Origin: an archaeon
GTDB lineage: Archaea; Asgardarchaeota; Hermodarchaeia; Hermodarchaeales; Hermodarchaeaceae
DNA: 12,360 bases
Direction: 5' to 3'
NCBI GenBank assembly: GCA_016550425.1
Contig: JABXGS010000037.1
Span: 1-12,360, forward strand
This document shows positions 6,303 to 12,262 of this stretch, piece by piece. Each line of letters starts with the position of its first letter. The stretch's first letter is position 1. A program made the translations under genes and the position numbers. A model generated the notes under the pieces. It saw nothing but the letters and a program-made list of their open reading frames with translations, did not search any database and was not told where the DNA came from.

Positions 6303-6857
6303 TTATTTTTCTTCTTGGAGAATACGATTTCCAAGCTGGTAAAAGTTGAAGTCTCCTCCAGTTGCCCAGATGATGGGGTGGACTTTTTGCAGGTCAAGTT
6401 TTCCATCTGTGAGACATTCTGGGTCGACATAAGATTTGATTACGCGACCAATGATGCCGTCGTTTCGTTCATAATCCAAGATTTCGGCAATTTCGCATTC
6501 GATATTGATGGGACATTGTTGGATCATAGGGGCAGTTTTTAGCTCACCATAAAACGTTTCGAAAAGGATGCTCTTATCGACATCTCGTCCGGATTGACTG
6601 CCACAGATGGTAACCTCATTGATGAGATTCTCAGAGGGCACGTTCACACTAAAAGTTCGGTGTTCGTGAATGCCAATCCGGGTGTGTCGTTTCTTATACA
6701 GGCTGAAGAATAGATATCGTCCAAAATCGAAGGGGCAGATGTATCCAATCACGAGATAGTTAGGAATGTCGTTGACGAGGGCCCCAACCAAAGCAATGGG
6801 AAGAGGGCTAAACATGTTCTCTTCAAAGACTTTCTTCTGTTGACTTTGACTATTCAT
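6303..6857 (-). CDS. Flavin reductase family protein (flavoredoxin-like)
   Basis: A 184-residue FMN-binding split-barrel protein. Recognisable family pieces are PLPIALVGALVNDIPNYLVIGY near the N-terminus (in the order usual for flavoredoxins), RHTRIGIHEHRTFSVNVPS (the region that binds flavin phosphate and ring), GSQSGRDVDKS, FETFYGELKTAPMIQQCPINIEC, and YVDPECLTDGKLD. Such proteins bind FMN and pass electrons from NAD(P)H, ferredoxin or hydrogenase to acceptors. The ATG at 6857 is the first plausible start; no strong Shine-Dalgarno site is seen. It lies 78 bp downstream of arsM on the same strand and may be co-transcribed with it, suggesting a redox role in metalloid handling. That role is inference; the family is secure. 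Confidence 0.88.
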   Translation of the reverse strand: MNSQSQQKKVFEENMFSPLPIALVGALVNDIPNYLVIGYICPFDFGRYLFFSLYKKRHTRIGIHEHRTFSVNVPSENLINEVTICGSQSGRDVDKSILFETFYGELKTAPMIQQCPINIECEIAEILDYERNDGIIGRVIKSYVDPECLTDGKLDLQKVHPIIWATGGDFNFYQLGNRILQEEK

Positions 6858-6935
6858 GTATATAATCGCCTACCATTGAGTCAAAGGAGGATTACGGTGG
6901 TGATGAGTGGAACTGATGGATTGCAGGTGATGTCG

Positions 6936-7676
6936 CTATTTGGGTTTGAAGGCTTCAATTTTAGCACTTGTAGCGATGTCAAATGCAGCTTCACTGACAA
7001 TTCGCACATCGGAAAATCCGGCGTCACGAATTTGTTGAAGATATTCTTCCTTGAGAATTGCACCGCCAAGACAGCCTGTATAAGTAGCCACCTCGTCTCG
7101 GGTTTCTTGAGGTAAGGACGCTTCTAAGACAATATCGGAGATTAGCATTCGTCCACCTGGGCGAAGTGCCCGGAAAGCTTCTCGGAATACCTTGCCCTTG
7201 TCCGGAGCCAGATTGATTACACAATTACTAATGATAACATCAACGGAGTCATTCTCTACGGGGAGTTCATCAATATCCCCAAATCGGAATTCGACATTTG
7301 TTACGCCAAGTTTCTCGGCGTTCTCTTTCGCCTTTTCAATCATGGCTGGCGTCATATCGACACCAATCACATAGCCCGTTTTACCAACTTGGCGAGCGGC
7401 CATGAATACGTCTAATCCGGCACCGCTCCCTAAATCCAACACGATTTCGCCCTCTTTGAGGTTTGCAAGAGCCGTGGGGTTACCACATCCGGCAAACGAT
7501 CCAGTTACCGATTCGGGAAGATCATCAATTGAATATCCTAAGGTCTTTGCATAATCGCTTCTGGTGCCTGGTCCACAACAAGAACCCGTGGCTTGGGCTA
7601 CTTTTGCATAGGTTTTTCGTACTTCTGCTTTGATTTCTTCATCGGTCATTTCGGTGATGCGTTTGGTTTGGGTCAT
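6936..7676 (-). CDS. arsM: Arsenite S-adenosylmethionine methyltransferase
   Basis: ArsM methylates trivalent arsenic using SAM. The 246-residue protein has the N-terminal TGSCCGPGTRSDYAKTLGYS (C33, C34), AGCGNPTALANL (C64), SAM-binding motif I VLDLGSGAGLDV (79-90), motif II region IGVDMTPAMI, SNCVINLAPDKGKVFREAFR (C152), LRPGGRMLISDIV, and YTGCLGGA (C202). The C152-C202 spacing of 50 equals that of the arsenic-binding Cys pair in characterised eukaryotic ArsM (174 and 224, from memory). I start it at the ATG at 7676: a GGTGGAAAG precedes it, and homology begins there. The frame is open further upstream to 7964, but that extension would be antisense to padR and is not believable. A 16-bp operator-like palindrome at 7693-7708 lies in its promoter region. 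It is divergent from padR. Confidence 0.92.
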   Translation of the reverse strand: MTQTKRITEMTDEEIKAEVRKTYAKVAQATGSCCGPGTRSDYAKTLGYSIDDLPESVTGSFAGCGNPTALANLKEGEIVLDLGSGAGLDVFMAARQVGKTGYVIGVDMTPAMIEKAKENAEKLGVTNVEFRFGDIDELPVENDSVDVIISNCVINLAPDKGKVFREAFRALRPGGRMLISDIVLEASLPQETRDEVATYTGCLGGAILKEEYLQQIRDAGFSDVRIVSEAAFDIATSAKIEAFKPK

Positions 7677-7691
7677 TCTTTCCACCAAAAT

Positions 7692-7709
7692 ATATTGGTC
7701 GTCCAATAT
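7692..7709. promoter_or_regulatory. Operator palindrome O1, arsM side of the arsM/padR promoter region
   Basis: ATATTGGTCGTCCAATAT is a perfect inverted repeat apart from the central 4 bases (TATTGG-N4-CCAATA). It sits 16 bp upstream of the arsM ATG. It shares the TAT(C/T)GG-N4-CC(A/G)ATA form with four other sites nearby, so it is probably bound by the adjacent PadR protein. Confidence 0.65.
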
Positions 7710-7736
7710 GTTTGTAGCTACTAGAAAACGGACACA

Positions 7737-7743
7737 CTTAAAT
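7737..7743 (+). promoter_or_regulatory. Putative TATA box of padR (leaderless)
   Basis: CTTAAAT precedes operator O2 and lies about 27 bp upstream of the padR ATG, predicting a transcript that begins at or near the start codon. The same arrangement (CACA-N-TTAAAT followed by the operator) recurs at 8201-8226. Confidence 0.45.
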
Positions 7744-7744
7744 G

Positions 7745-7760
7745 TATCGGGTGCCCAATA
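7745..7760. promoter_or_regulatory. Operator palindrome O2, upstream of padR
   Basis: TATCGGGTGCCCAATA, a near-perfect 16-bp palindrome placed between the TATA box and the padR ATG (6 bp away). A repressor here would block the start site, so padR is likely autoregulated. It is identical to O4 at 8211-8226. Confidence 0.7.
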
Positions 7761-7766
7761 ATAACC

Positions 7767-8108
7767 ATGTCTAAGTCGAACGAAACCGATGAATGCTGTC
7801 CCCCTGACTGCTGCGACATGCGTGGCATGCTCTCCTTTCAGATACTCTGGGAACTCGGGAAAAAACCCATGAACGGCCAAGAATTGGCCGAACAAATCGG
7901 ACTTCGAAGAGGATCCAAACCCTCTCCAGGAACCATTTATCCAGCCCTCAAAGACCTTGATCAAAAGAACCTGATTCGCGGTGAAAAGCAGGGTCGACAG
8001 GTCATCTATACCCTCACCAAAGAAGGGCGAACAGGGTTAGAAGTGGCTACGCGTTATTTCTACAGGGTGTTCCGGGAAATCATTGAAGCCAGCCAACCTT
8101 CAGACTAA
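7767..8108 (+). CDS. PadR-family transcriptional regulator with paired-cysteine N-terminus
   Basis: A 113-residue winged-helix protein. The PadR core is clear: MRGMLSFQILWELGKKPMNG, then SKPSPGTIYPALKDLDQKNLI and the wing (RGEKQGRQVIYTLTKEG), then a C-terminal dimerisation helix. Ahead of the DNA-binding domain is ECCPPDCCDM with two vicinal cysteine pairs (C10-C11, C15-C16), a plausible site for As(III) or another thiophilic metal. The ATG at 7767 has no Shine-Dalgarno site, but a TATA-like box at the proper distance suggests a leaderless mRNA. It is divergent from arsM, with operator-like palindromes in the shared promoter and three more downstream. I infer a metalloid-responsive repressor of arsM, itself, and the peptide-nitroreductase unit. 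Confidence 0.9.
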   Translation: MSKSNETDECCPPDCCDMRGMLSFQILWELGKKPMNGQELAEQIGLRRGSKPSPGTIYPALKDLDQKNLIRGEKQGRQVIYTLTKEGRTGLEVATRYFYRVFREIIEASQPSD

Positions 8109-8186
8109 TGGGAAACCTCTTTTGATTGAAAAGCTTCTACGGGTAATCATGCATTAAACTGCGTTTTACGGCACCCTTTTAGGATA

Positions 8187-8202
8187 TATCGGGTACCCGA
8201 CA
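8187..8202. promoter_or_regulatory. Operator palindrome O3
   Basis: TATCGGGTACCCGACA, 14 of 16 bases of a perfect palindrome, lying just upstream of the TATA box of the peptide-nitroreductase promoter. It is the first of three sites spaced 24 and 22 bp apart (start to start), roughly two DNA turns, as for cooperative binding on one face. Confidence 0.65.
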
Positions 8203-8204
8203 CA

Positions 8205-8212
8205 TTTAAATA
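8205..8212 (+). promoter_or_regulatory. Putative TATA box of the Cys-peptide/nitroreductase unit
   Basis: TTTAAATA lies between operators O3 and O4. Transcription would start near 8233-8238, inside O5, leaving a ~30-base leader with a Shine-Dalgarno site before the ATG at 8266. Repressor at O4 and O5 would cover the region between TATA and start site. Confidence 0.5.
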
Positions 8213-8226
8213 TCGGGTGCCCAATA
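8211..8226. promoter_or_regulatory. Operator palindrome O4
   Basis: TATCGGGTGCCCAATA, identical to O2 upstream of padR, directly downstream of the TATA box. Confidence 0.7.
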
Positions 8227-8232
8227 CATACA

Positions 8233-8248
8233 TATTGGATACCCGATA
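8233..8248. promoter_or_regulatory. Operator palindrome O5
   Basis: TATTGGATACCCGATA, the third site of the cluster, over the predicted transcription start and 2 bp before the GGAGG-bearing leader of the small peptide. Confidence 0.65.
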
Positions 8249-8265
8249 AAAAGGAGGTTGATATC

Positions 8266-8364
8266 ATGACAACCAACAAAAACTGCATCACAAAGTGTTG
8301 CCCAGCTCCCAAAATCAAAAGCGGGAGAGCATTCACTGAATCCCTTATCTATAGTCGCCGATAA
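8266..8364 (+). CDS. Small Cys-rich peptide (32 aa) under operator control
   Basis: An unrecognised short reading frame. The peptide contains NCITKCCPAPK (C7, C11, C12) and ends GRAFTESLIYSRR. Support for translation: a strong AAGGAGG (8250-8256) at a suitable distance before the ATG, and a promoter with three operators directly upstream. The CC pair resembles those of the PadR N-terminus, ArsM (SCCG) and the nitroreductase (SSCCPG), so metalloid binding or sensing is a possible role. It could also be a leader peptide or the truncated start of a lost gene. It is likely co-transcribed with the nitroreductase 36 bp downstream. Confidence 0.55.
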   Translation: MTTNKNCITKCCPAPKIKSGRAFTESLIYSRR

Positions 8365-8400
8365 ACCGGAATCATTAATCTACGAAAGAGGAGAAGAAAA

Positions 8401-9000
8401 ATGACGCAATCCCAACCAATCGTGCAACTCGAAGCTATCACCGATTTCTTCAAGGTTCTGCAGAAACGGCGCAGTATTCGGCGATACAAACCCTATGCTA
8501 TTCCTAATTCGGATATAGAAAAAATCCTGCAAGCTGCTCGAATTGCTCCATCAACGAATAATAGTCAATCATGGCGGTTTATTGTTGTAAGAGATGATGC
8601 GACCATTCAGCTCTTAGCACAGCCCTCACAACAACGATTTATTGCAAATGCTAATGCGATTATTGTCGTGCTGGGAGAACAACAGAGTTCATGCTGTCCA
8701 GGAAACCAGGCTCGATGGCATCTCCAAGATCCCATGATTGCAACGGAACATCTCGTCTTAGCGGCCACAGCATTAGGTTATGGTACTTGCTGGATTGCCA
8801 CCTATGAATCACGGACAGCTGAATTCATCCAACAGGTGAAAACCCAACTTGCTATCCCCGACAACGCCGACATCGTTGCCTTAGTAGCACTCGGAGTTCC
8901 TGATGAACATCCTTCTGCTCGTCCCCGAAAGGCGTTAACAGATATTGTGTTCGATGGAAAATACGGAACACCGTGGCACTCTACAGATCCCCAACCATGA
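8401..9000 (+). CDS. Nitroreductase-family FMN oxidoreductase
   Basis: A 199-residue member of the nitroreductase fold. Signatures: QKRRSIRRYKP (R23-R28 region, binds FMN phosphate), ARIAPSTNNSQSWRF (46-60, flavin binding), TEHLVLAATALGYGTCWI, and VALVALGVPDEHPSARPRK at the C-terminal side. A CC pair in GEQQSSCCPGN (C98, C99) is not needed for the fold and echoes the paired cysteines of its neighbours. The start is supported by GAGGAG about 8 bp before the ATG. It follows the small Cys peptide under the same three-operator promoter. It may reduce or oxidise an arsenical or another electrophile using a flavin supplied by the nearby flavin reductase; this is inference. The stop is followed by tail relic 4. 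Confidence 0.92.
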   Translation: MTQSQPIVQLEAITDFFKVLQKRRSIRRYKPYAIPNSDIEKILQAARIAPSTNNSQSWRFIVVRDDATIQLLAQPSQQRFIANANAIIVVLGEQQSSCCPGNQARWHLQDPMIATEHLVLAATALGYGTCWIATYESRTAEFIQQVKTQLAIPDNADIVALVALGVPDEHPSARPRKALTDIVFDGKYGTPWHSTDPQP

Positions 9001-9077
9001 ACGAATCCGTGAGCTCAAGCATTAATTCACAAGTATCCTTTAACGAATTCATGCTATTAAGTAACACAACTACACTC

Positions 9078-9194
9078 TCATGCCTTGTGCATGCCATAAA
9101 CAGGTACATGACGTTGTAGGTGAAGGTGTTGAATCATCTCGGCGAATTGATTCAGACGATTCTGCATTTCTGCAAGTTGTGGGCAGGTCGTTAG
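9078..9194 (+). repeat. Tail 4: displaced, decayed relic of the mvhA 3' end
   Basis: Encodes SCLVHAINRYM, then a TAG in the middle (9117-9119), then VKVLNHLGELIQTI, after which the frame drifts to a stop at 9192-9194. The alignment with the mvhA tail (SCAVHAVNGHM, IKVLNHLGE) is clear despite the in-frame stop and the lost IQNFE ending. The end overlaps the stop of the minus-strand GTPase gene. The 77 bases between the nitroreductase stop and this relic hold nothing else that I recognise. Confidence 0.75.
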
Positions 9195-10345
9195 TCAAAT
9201 ATTATTTCAGGTTTGGGTGCTGGTGGCTCTTCGTTAGACTTGTCAAGCTTTAGGGCTTCTGATAGGATTTCGAGGGCGAGAGCTGGGTCGTTTTGTTTTA
9301 CTGTGGTTTGAGTTATCCCCATGGTTTTCGCTTCGAGAAGTTTTTCGATTAAGTGTGGTGGTAGCGCGTCGGGGTATTCCTGCTTATAGGCGATTATAAG
9401 CACTGATGCTGTGATGTCTTTGCGATGGATAAGGTCGATGATCTTTTTACTGTTCAACACATTTTCCAGGGTCGAATCCGTAACGACAATTATAACACGG
9501 CTTCCACGGAAGTACAGTTGCCAGAGTTTGCGGAATCGATCTTGACCCGTGAAATCCCATGTTGCGATTTCTAAGGTGCCGATGCGTGCGTCTTGGAATT
9601 TTTGGATGTCGATGGCAATGGTGGGGACATATGTGGTTGGTGCAACCCCCCCGTTGAGAAGGGTGACAATATCGGTTTTTCCAACTCCTTCGTACCCGAT
9701 GATACTGACTTTGAGTGTGGTGGTAACATAGTCGTCGACCTTTTTGATAAATTCATCATAGTTGACTTCGTGGCTGATGACGCGACGGAATTCGTACGTA
9801 ACACGGTCTAGTTTTTCACCGAGGGTGGCATCATCAGCGAGGCTGTCAGCGGTTAAGATAACTTGGCCTTCACCTAAGGGTTTTCCAATGAGTTTGGTGA
9901 TGTTTGATTCTTTGATGTGAGTTTCTTGTAGTTCTTTGACCTGTTGAGCAAAATCAACAACCAGCGATTCATCAACAGGGGTTTTCCAGAATTCTTCGCT
10001 TACTACTATCTCGTCTGTAGCATCAAAAATGAAGAGGTGATGAATCATTCCAGCTAATGGCATGTCTGGTCGAACTGGTAGGACTGGTTCGATTCGGCGT
10101 GGTGTGATCCTTTGGAGTTCTTCGATGGGTTCGATAAATTCCTCGATAAGAAAATCGCGGAATTGTTTAGCCATTTCTCCTTCGAGACGCTTAATCGGAT
10201 CGGGGTGCACTTCTGCTGGAAGGCGTTTAGAGTCATAAAGGATGATTTTCGTTATGAAGCGAGGTAGTTGCAGTTTGCAGTGGGGACAGAATTGATCCTT
10301 CTCAAGGTCTATACTCCCGCCACAATTCCAGCACTCTGCCTCCAA
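9191..10345 (-). CDS. Arf/Ras-like small GTPase with N-terminal zinc ribbon
   Basis: A 384-residue protein with three parts. Residues 5-23 form a zinc ribbon (CWNCGG, then CPHCKLQL). Residues ~95-200 include MIHHLFIFDATDEIVVSEEFW, which resembles the start of a longin/roadblock-type sensory fold. Residues 211-368 are a small GTPase: P-loop GYEGVGKTD (217-225), switch I Thr in YVPTIAID (T242), WDFTGQDRFRKLW (G3, 263-275, Arf-like). The G4 position is AYKQEYP (319-325), where the usual NKxD Asn and Asp are Tyr and Glu, so guanine specificity may be altered. No lipidation motif is visible. Such fusions are typical of Asgard archaea and hint at membrane- or surface-linked signalling. The start is a TTG at 10345, immediately before EAECWNC; an in-frame stop lies at 10379-10381 with no ATG between, so the start is uncertain. 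Confidence 0.85.
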   Translation of the reverse strand: MEAECWNCGGSIDLEKDQFCPHCKLQLPRFITKIILYDSKRLPAEVHPDPIKRLEGEMAKQFRDFLIEEFIEPIEELQRITPRRIEPVLPVRPDMPLAGMIHHLFIFDATDEIVVSEEFWKTPVDESLVVDFAQQVKELQETHIKESNITKLIGKPLGEGQVILTADSLADDATLGEKLDRVTYEFRRVISHEVNYDEFIKKVDDYVTTTLKVSIIGYEGVGKTDIVTLLNGGVAPTTYVPTIAIDIQKFQDARIGTLEIATWDFTGQDRFRKLWQLYFRGSRVIIVVTDSTLENVLNSKKIIDLIHRKDITASVLIIAYKQEYPDALPPHLIEKLLEAKTMGITQTTVKQNDPALALEILSEALKLDKSNEEPPAPKPEIIFD

Positions 10346-10446
10346 GGAATCACATCCAAGTAACGATAATGAAGCAACTTAACAGTACCCTCCAACAAGC
10401 TAGAAGTGCTGAATATTTGGCTTTAAATCTTCGGAGACTCATTCTT
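10346..10446. other. Intergenic stretch upstream of the GTPase gene
   Basis: Between the GTPase start and tail relic 5. On the minus strand ATTTAAAG (10421-10428) could be a TATA box, though it is about 80 bp from the assigned TTG. Nothing else is evident. The + strand frame that leads into tail 5 is open from about 10410 and may be a barely recognisable extension of the relic. Confidence 0.3.
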
Positions 10447-10518
10447 TCCTGTGTGGTGCATGCGATGAATCGGCATATGGCGGTGCAGATGAATGTTTTA
10501 GAGCCATCTAATCCGTAG
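10447..10518 (+). repeat. Tail 5: most distant, most decayed relic of the mvhA 3' end
   Basis: Encodes SCVVHAMNRHMAVQMNVLEPSNP and a stop (10516-10518). The first half matches the mvhA tail (SCAVHAVNGHMAMRIKVL); the LNHLGE and IQNFE pieces are gone. The match again begins at the Cys codon of the nickel motif. Being farthest from mvhA and least complete, it would be the oldest of the displaced tails. Confidence 0.65.
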
Positions 10519-10538
10519 TTTGCTACCATGACCTTGTG

Positions 10539-10569
10539 CGAGACTGATTCTCGTCATGAAAGTTTTTTT
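10539..10569 (+). terminator. Possible stem-loop and T-run after tail 5
   Basis: CGAGA (10539-10543) pairs with TCTCG (10549-10553) across a 5-base loop, followed ten bases later by seven T residues (10563-10569). A short stem, so a weak terminator at best; the T-run alone can terminate archaeal RNA polymerase. Confidence 0.3.
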
Positions 10570-10603
10570 ATCAGGTTGATGTGTTGACAAAGTCGCATCT
10601 TGG

Positions 10604-10611
10604 TTTTTAAA
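10604..10611 (+). promoter_or_regulatory. Possible TATA box of the beta-helix gene
   Basis: TTTTTAAA lies about 115 bp before the TTG start of the secreted protein. If used, it gives a leader of roughly 90 bases. That leader contains a 7-bp hairpin (TCGTCCC 10682-10688 with GGGACGA 10701-10707) and a duplicated CAGGTTG. Weak evidence only. Confidence 0.25.
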
Positions 10612-10726
10612 GGACGTACCTTTTGTAAATCACTCCCGTTACGCCAGCTAATATCGAACATCACACCCACCAGGTTGCAAGTCGTCCCCGACAGGTTGGA
10701 GGGACGATTTTCGGAGGAAACGAAAT

Positions 10727-12076
10727 TTGCAATTAGGCAGTAAAAGAAGAACGATACTGGCTGCGCTCTCAGTCTGCTTTGTGGTAAGTCTGCTCCTTGC
10801 TGGTTCGTCGGTCGTGGCTCGTCCTCATCATGGGGTGTTCACGGTAGCACCTTCAGATGATGTGACAGGAGTCACAGACACGATCAACATCCAGCAGGCA
10901 CTTGACGACGCTATTGCGGCAGGAGGAGGGAGCACAGTGTTGCTTGAGGAAGGTGACTTCTACCTCTGTGAAACCATTGTGGGAATCAACTTCGACGGAA
11001 CCATCAAGGGTGTTGGAGCTGGACGGACGGTCCTGCACAGTGTGGAGGGCTTTCCTGCTCAAGACACGGGCAACCTTGGTGTGGCTAACCCGAGAATGCT
11101 GATGTTCTATCAGGATGAGGACTCTACTAGCAGTCGTAGACACCCCTACAAGATAGTGCTGTGTGACTTCTCCATGAAAGTGGACCAACCCACTGAGGCG
11201 TGGTATTATGGCTACTTCAGCGCCATGAACACAGTGGACATCTACGGAAAAATCGTTGATGGATATAGTGATGACGCATCATACTTTGATGCGACGGTTA
11301 AGAATGTTGAGTTCTTGGGTGACCTTGGTGATGAGTATGGTCTGTTTGGCTTGAGCATCCAGAATGCCTTACTGATTCAGGGTCAATGGGGTACTGGTGA
11401 CTGGAATGAACCGATAAGTGGGAAGTATTTAGTCGAAGGATGTTATTTCCAGAATAGCCTTGGTTCCAGTGCCATGTTTGGATCATTCGTGGACTCACAC
11501 GTACGGATTGTTCGAAACACCTACGAAGGTACCGCGATTGGCCCCGAAATGTATGAGCTCAGTAACTCACGCGGAGAAATTGCATTCAATGATATATCTG
11601 GAGTGGCTTGGTTCGGTACCTACGTGGCTCACGGTATTGGGGGTTATAGCCTTGAGCCAGGTCGAGTATCAATCCATCACAACCACATTGAATGTGGTCC
11701 GGGTGCAACAGGCATCTGGATTGAAGACTACCTTGCCGAACCCGGAGAGGTGGAAGGAGTTTCAGTCTTTGCGCATCACAACGAGATTATCTTGAATGAC
11801 CCATATAGTTGGGGTATCTTCGGTTATGGTGCTCAGAACGTGTGGCTAGTCCACAACACTATCAGCGGAAGTGGAGAAGCAGGAATCGTGACCGGAATCT
11901 GGGACGATGCTGTAGATGGATGGAAATTGGTCCTGAATGACCTTTCCGACTTCGATGCCGATGTAGCAGACATTTGGTTGGGTCCGGGGACATCCAATTG
12001 CTGGCTCATCCATCGCGGACCCAGTGATTCAGTCTTTGACGAAGGCACTGACAACTGGCTGCTCCTCCTCAAGTAG
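10727..12076 (+). CDS. Secreted right-handed beta-helix (pectate-lyase-like fold) protein
   Basis: A 449-residue protein with a clear signal peptide: basic start (SKRRT), hydrophobic core ILAALSVCFVVSLLLAG and a likely cut after VVA near residue 31. The mature start APSDD..DTINIQQALDDAIAAGG with STVLLEEGDFYL is the classic entry into a parallel beta-helix (compare pectate lyase-like and glycoside hydrolase 28 families). Later turns carry beta-helix repeats such as VRIVRNTYEG, GEIAFNDISGV, VSIHHNHIECG, VFAHHNEII and VWLVHNTISGSGEAGI. No C-terminal membrane anchor is seen. The TTG start is supported by GGAGG at 10713-10717, 9 bp upstream. Catalysis cannot be assigned; it may be a polysaccharide-active enzyme or a surface or binding protein. 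Confidence 0.85.
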   Translation: MQLGSKRRTILAALSVCFVVSLLLAGSSVVARPHHGVFTVAPSDDVTGVTDTINIQQALDDAIAAGGGSTVLLEEGDFYLCETIVGINFDGTIKGVGAGRTVLHSVEGFPAQDTGNLGVANPRMLMFYQDEDSTSSRRHPYKIVLCDFSMKVDQPTEAWYYGYFSAMNTVDIYGKIVDGYSDDASYFDATVKNVEFLGDLGDEYGLFGLSIQNALLIQGQWGTGDWNEPISGKYLVEGCYFQNSLGSSAMFGSFVDSHVRIVRNTYEGTAIGPEMYELSNSRGEIAFNDISGVAWFGTYVAHGIGGYSLEPGRVSIHHNHIECGPGATGIWIEDYLAEPGEVEGVSVFAHHNEIILNDPYSWGIFGYGAQNVWLVHNTISGSGEAGIVTGIWDDAVDGWKLVLNDLSDFDADVADIWLGPGTSNCWLIHRGPSDSVFDEGTDNWLLLLK

Positions 12077-12152
12077 ATCGAGCGAATAGGACGAGATCGG
12101 ACAACATACGCATCGATCAGTGCCTGCACCTCGCAGATAATCCTAGAAAATT

Positions 12153-12184
12153 GGGAGGGTTTACCTCCCGTTCCCTCCTTTTTT
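12153..12184 (+). terminator. Stem-loop terminator after the beta-helix gene
   Basis: GGGAGG (12153-12158) and CCTCCC (12164-12169) form a perfect 6-bp stem around GTTTA, followed by a pyrimidine stretch ending in six T residues (12179-12184). It lies 77 bp after the stop and before the next gene. Confidence 0.6.
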
Positions 12185-12262
12185 AGATTCAGGGAACTCA
12201 AGCAAACGGAGGAAAATACGAGGCGTGACGGTTCATCTTGAAAGCTTGGAGTGAGTCAAAGA

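Noticed and set aside
7677..7964. 96-codon N-terminal extension of arsM
   Set aside because: It would run antisense through padR and the divergent promoter; family homology and a Shine-Dalgarno site both point to the ATG at 7676.
8119..8133. CTTTT/AAAAG hairpin after padR as a terminator
   Set aside because: An all A-T stem apart from one pair and no following T-run; too weak to call.
5391..10518. CRISPR array or tandem repeat
   Set aside because: The repeat units are ~60-190 bp, diverged, and separated by 0.6-2.9 kb of genes; they are clearly protein-coding gene ends.
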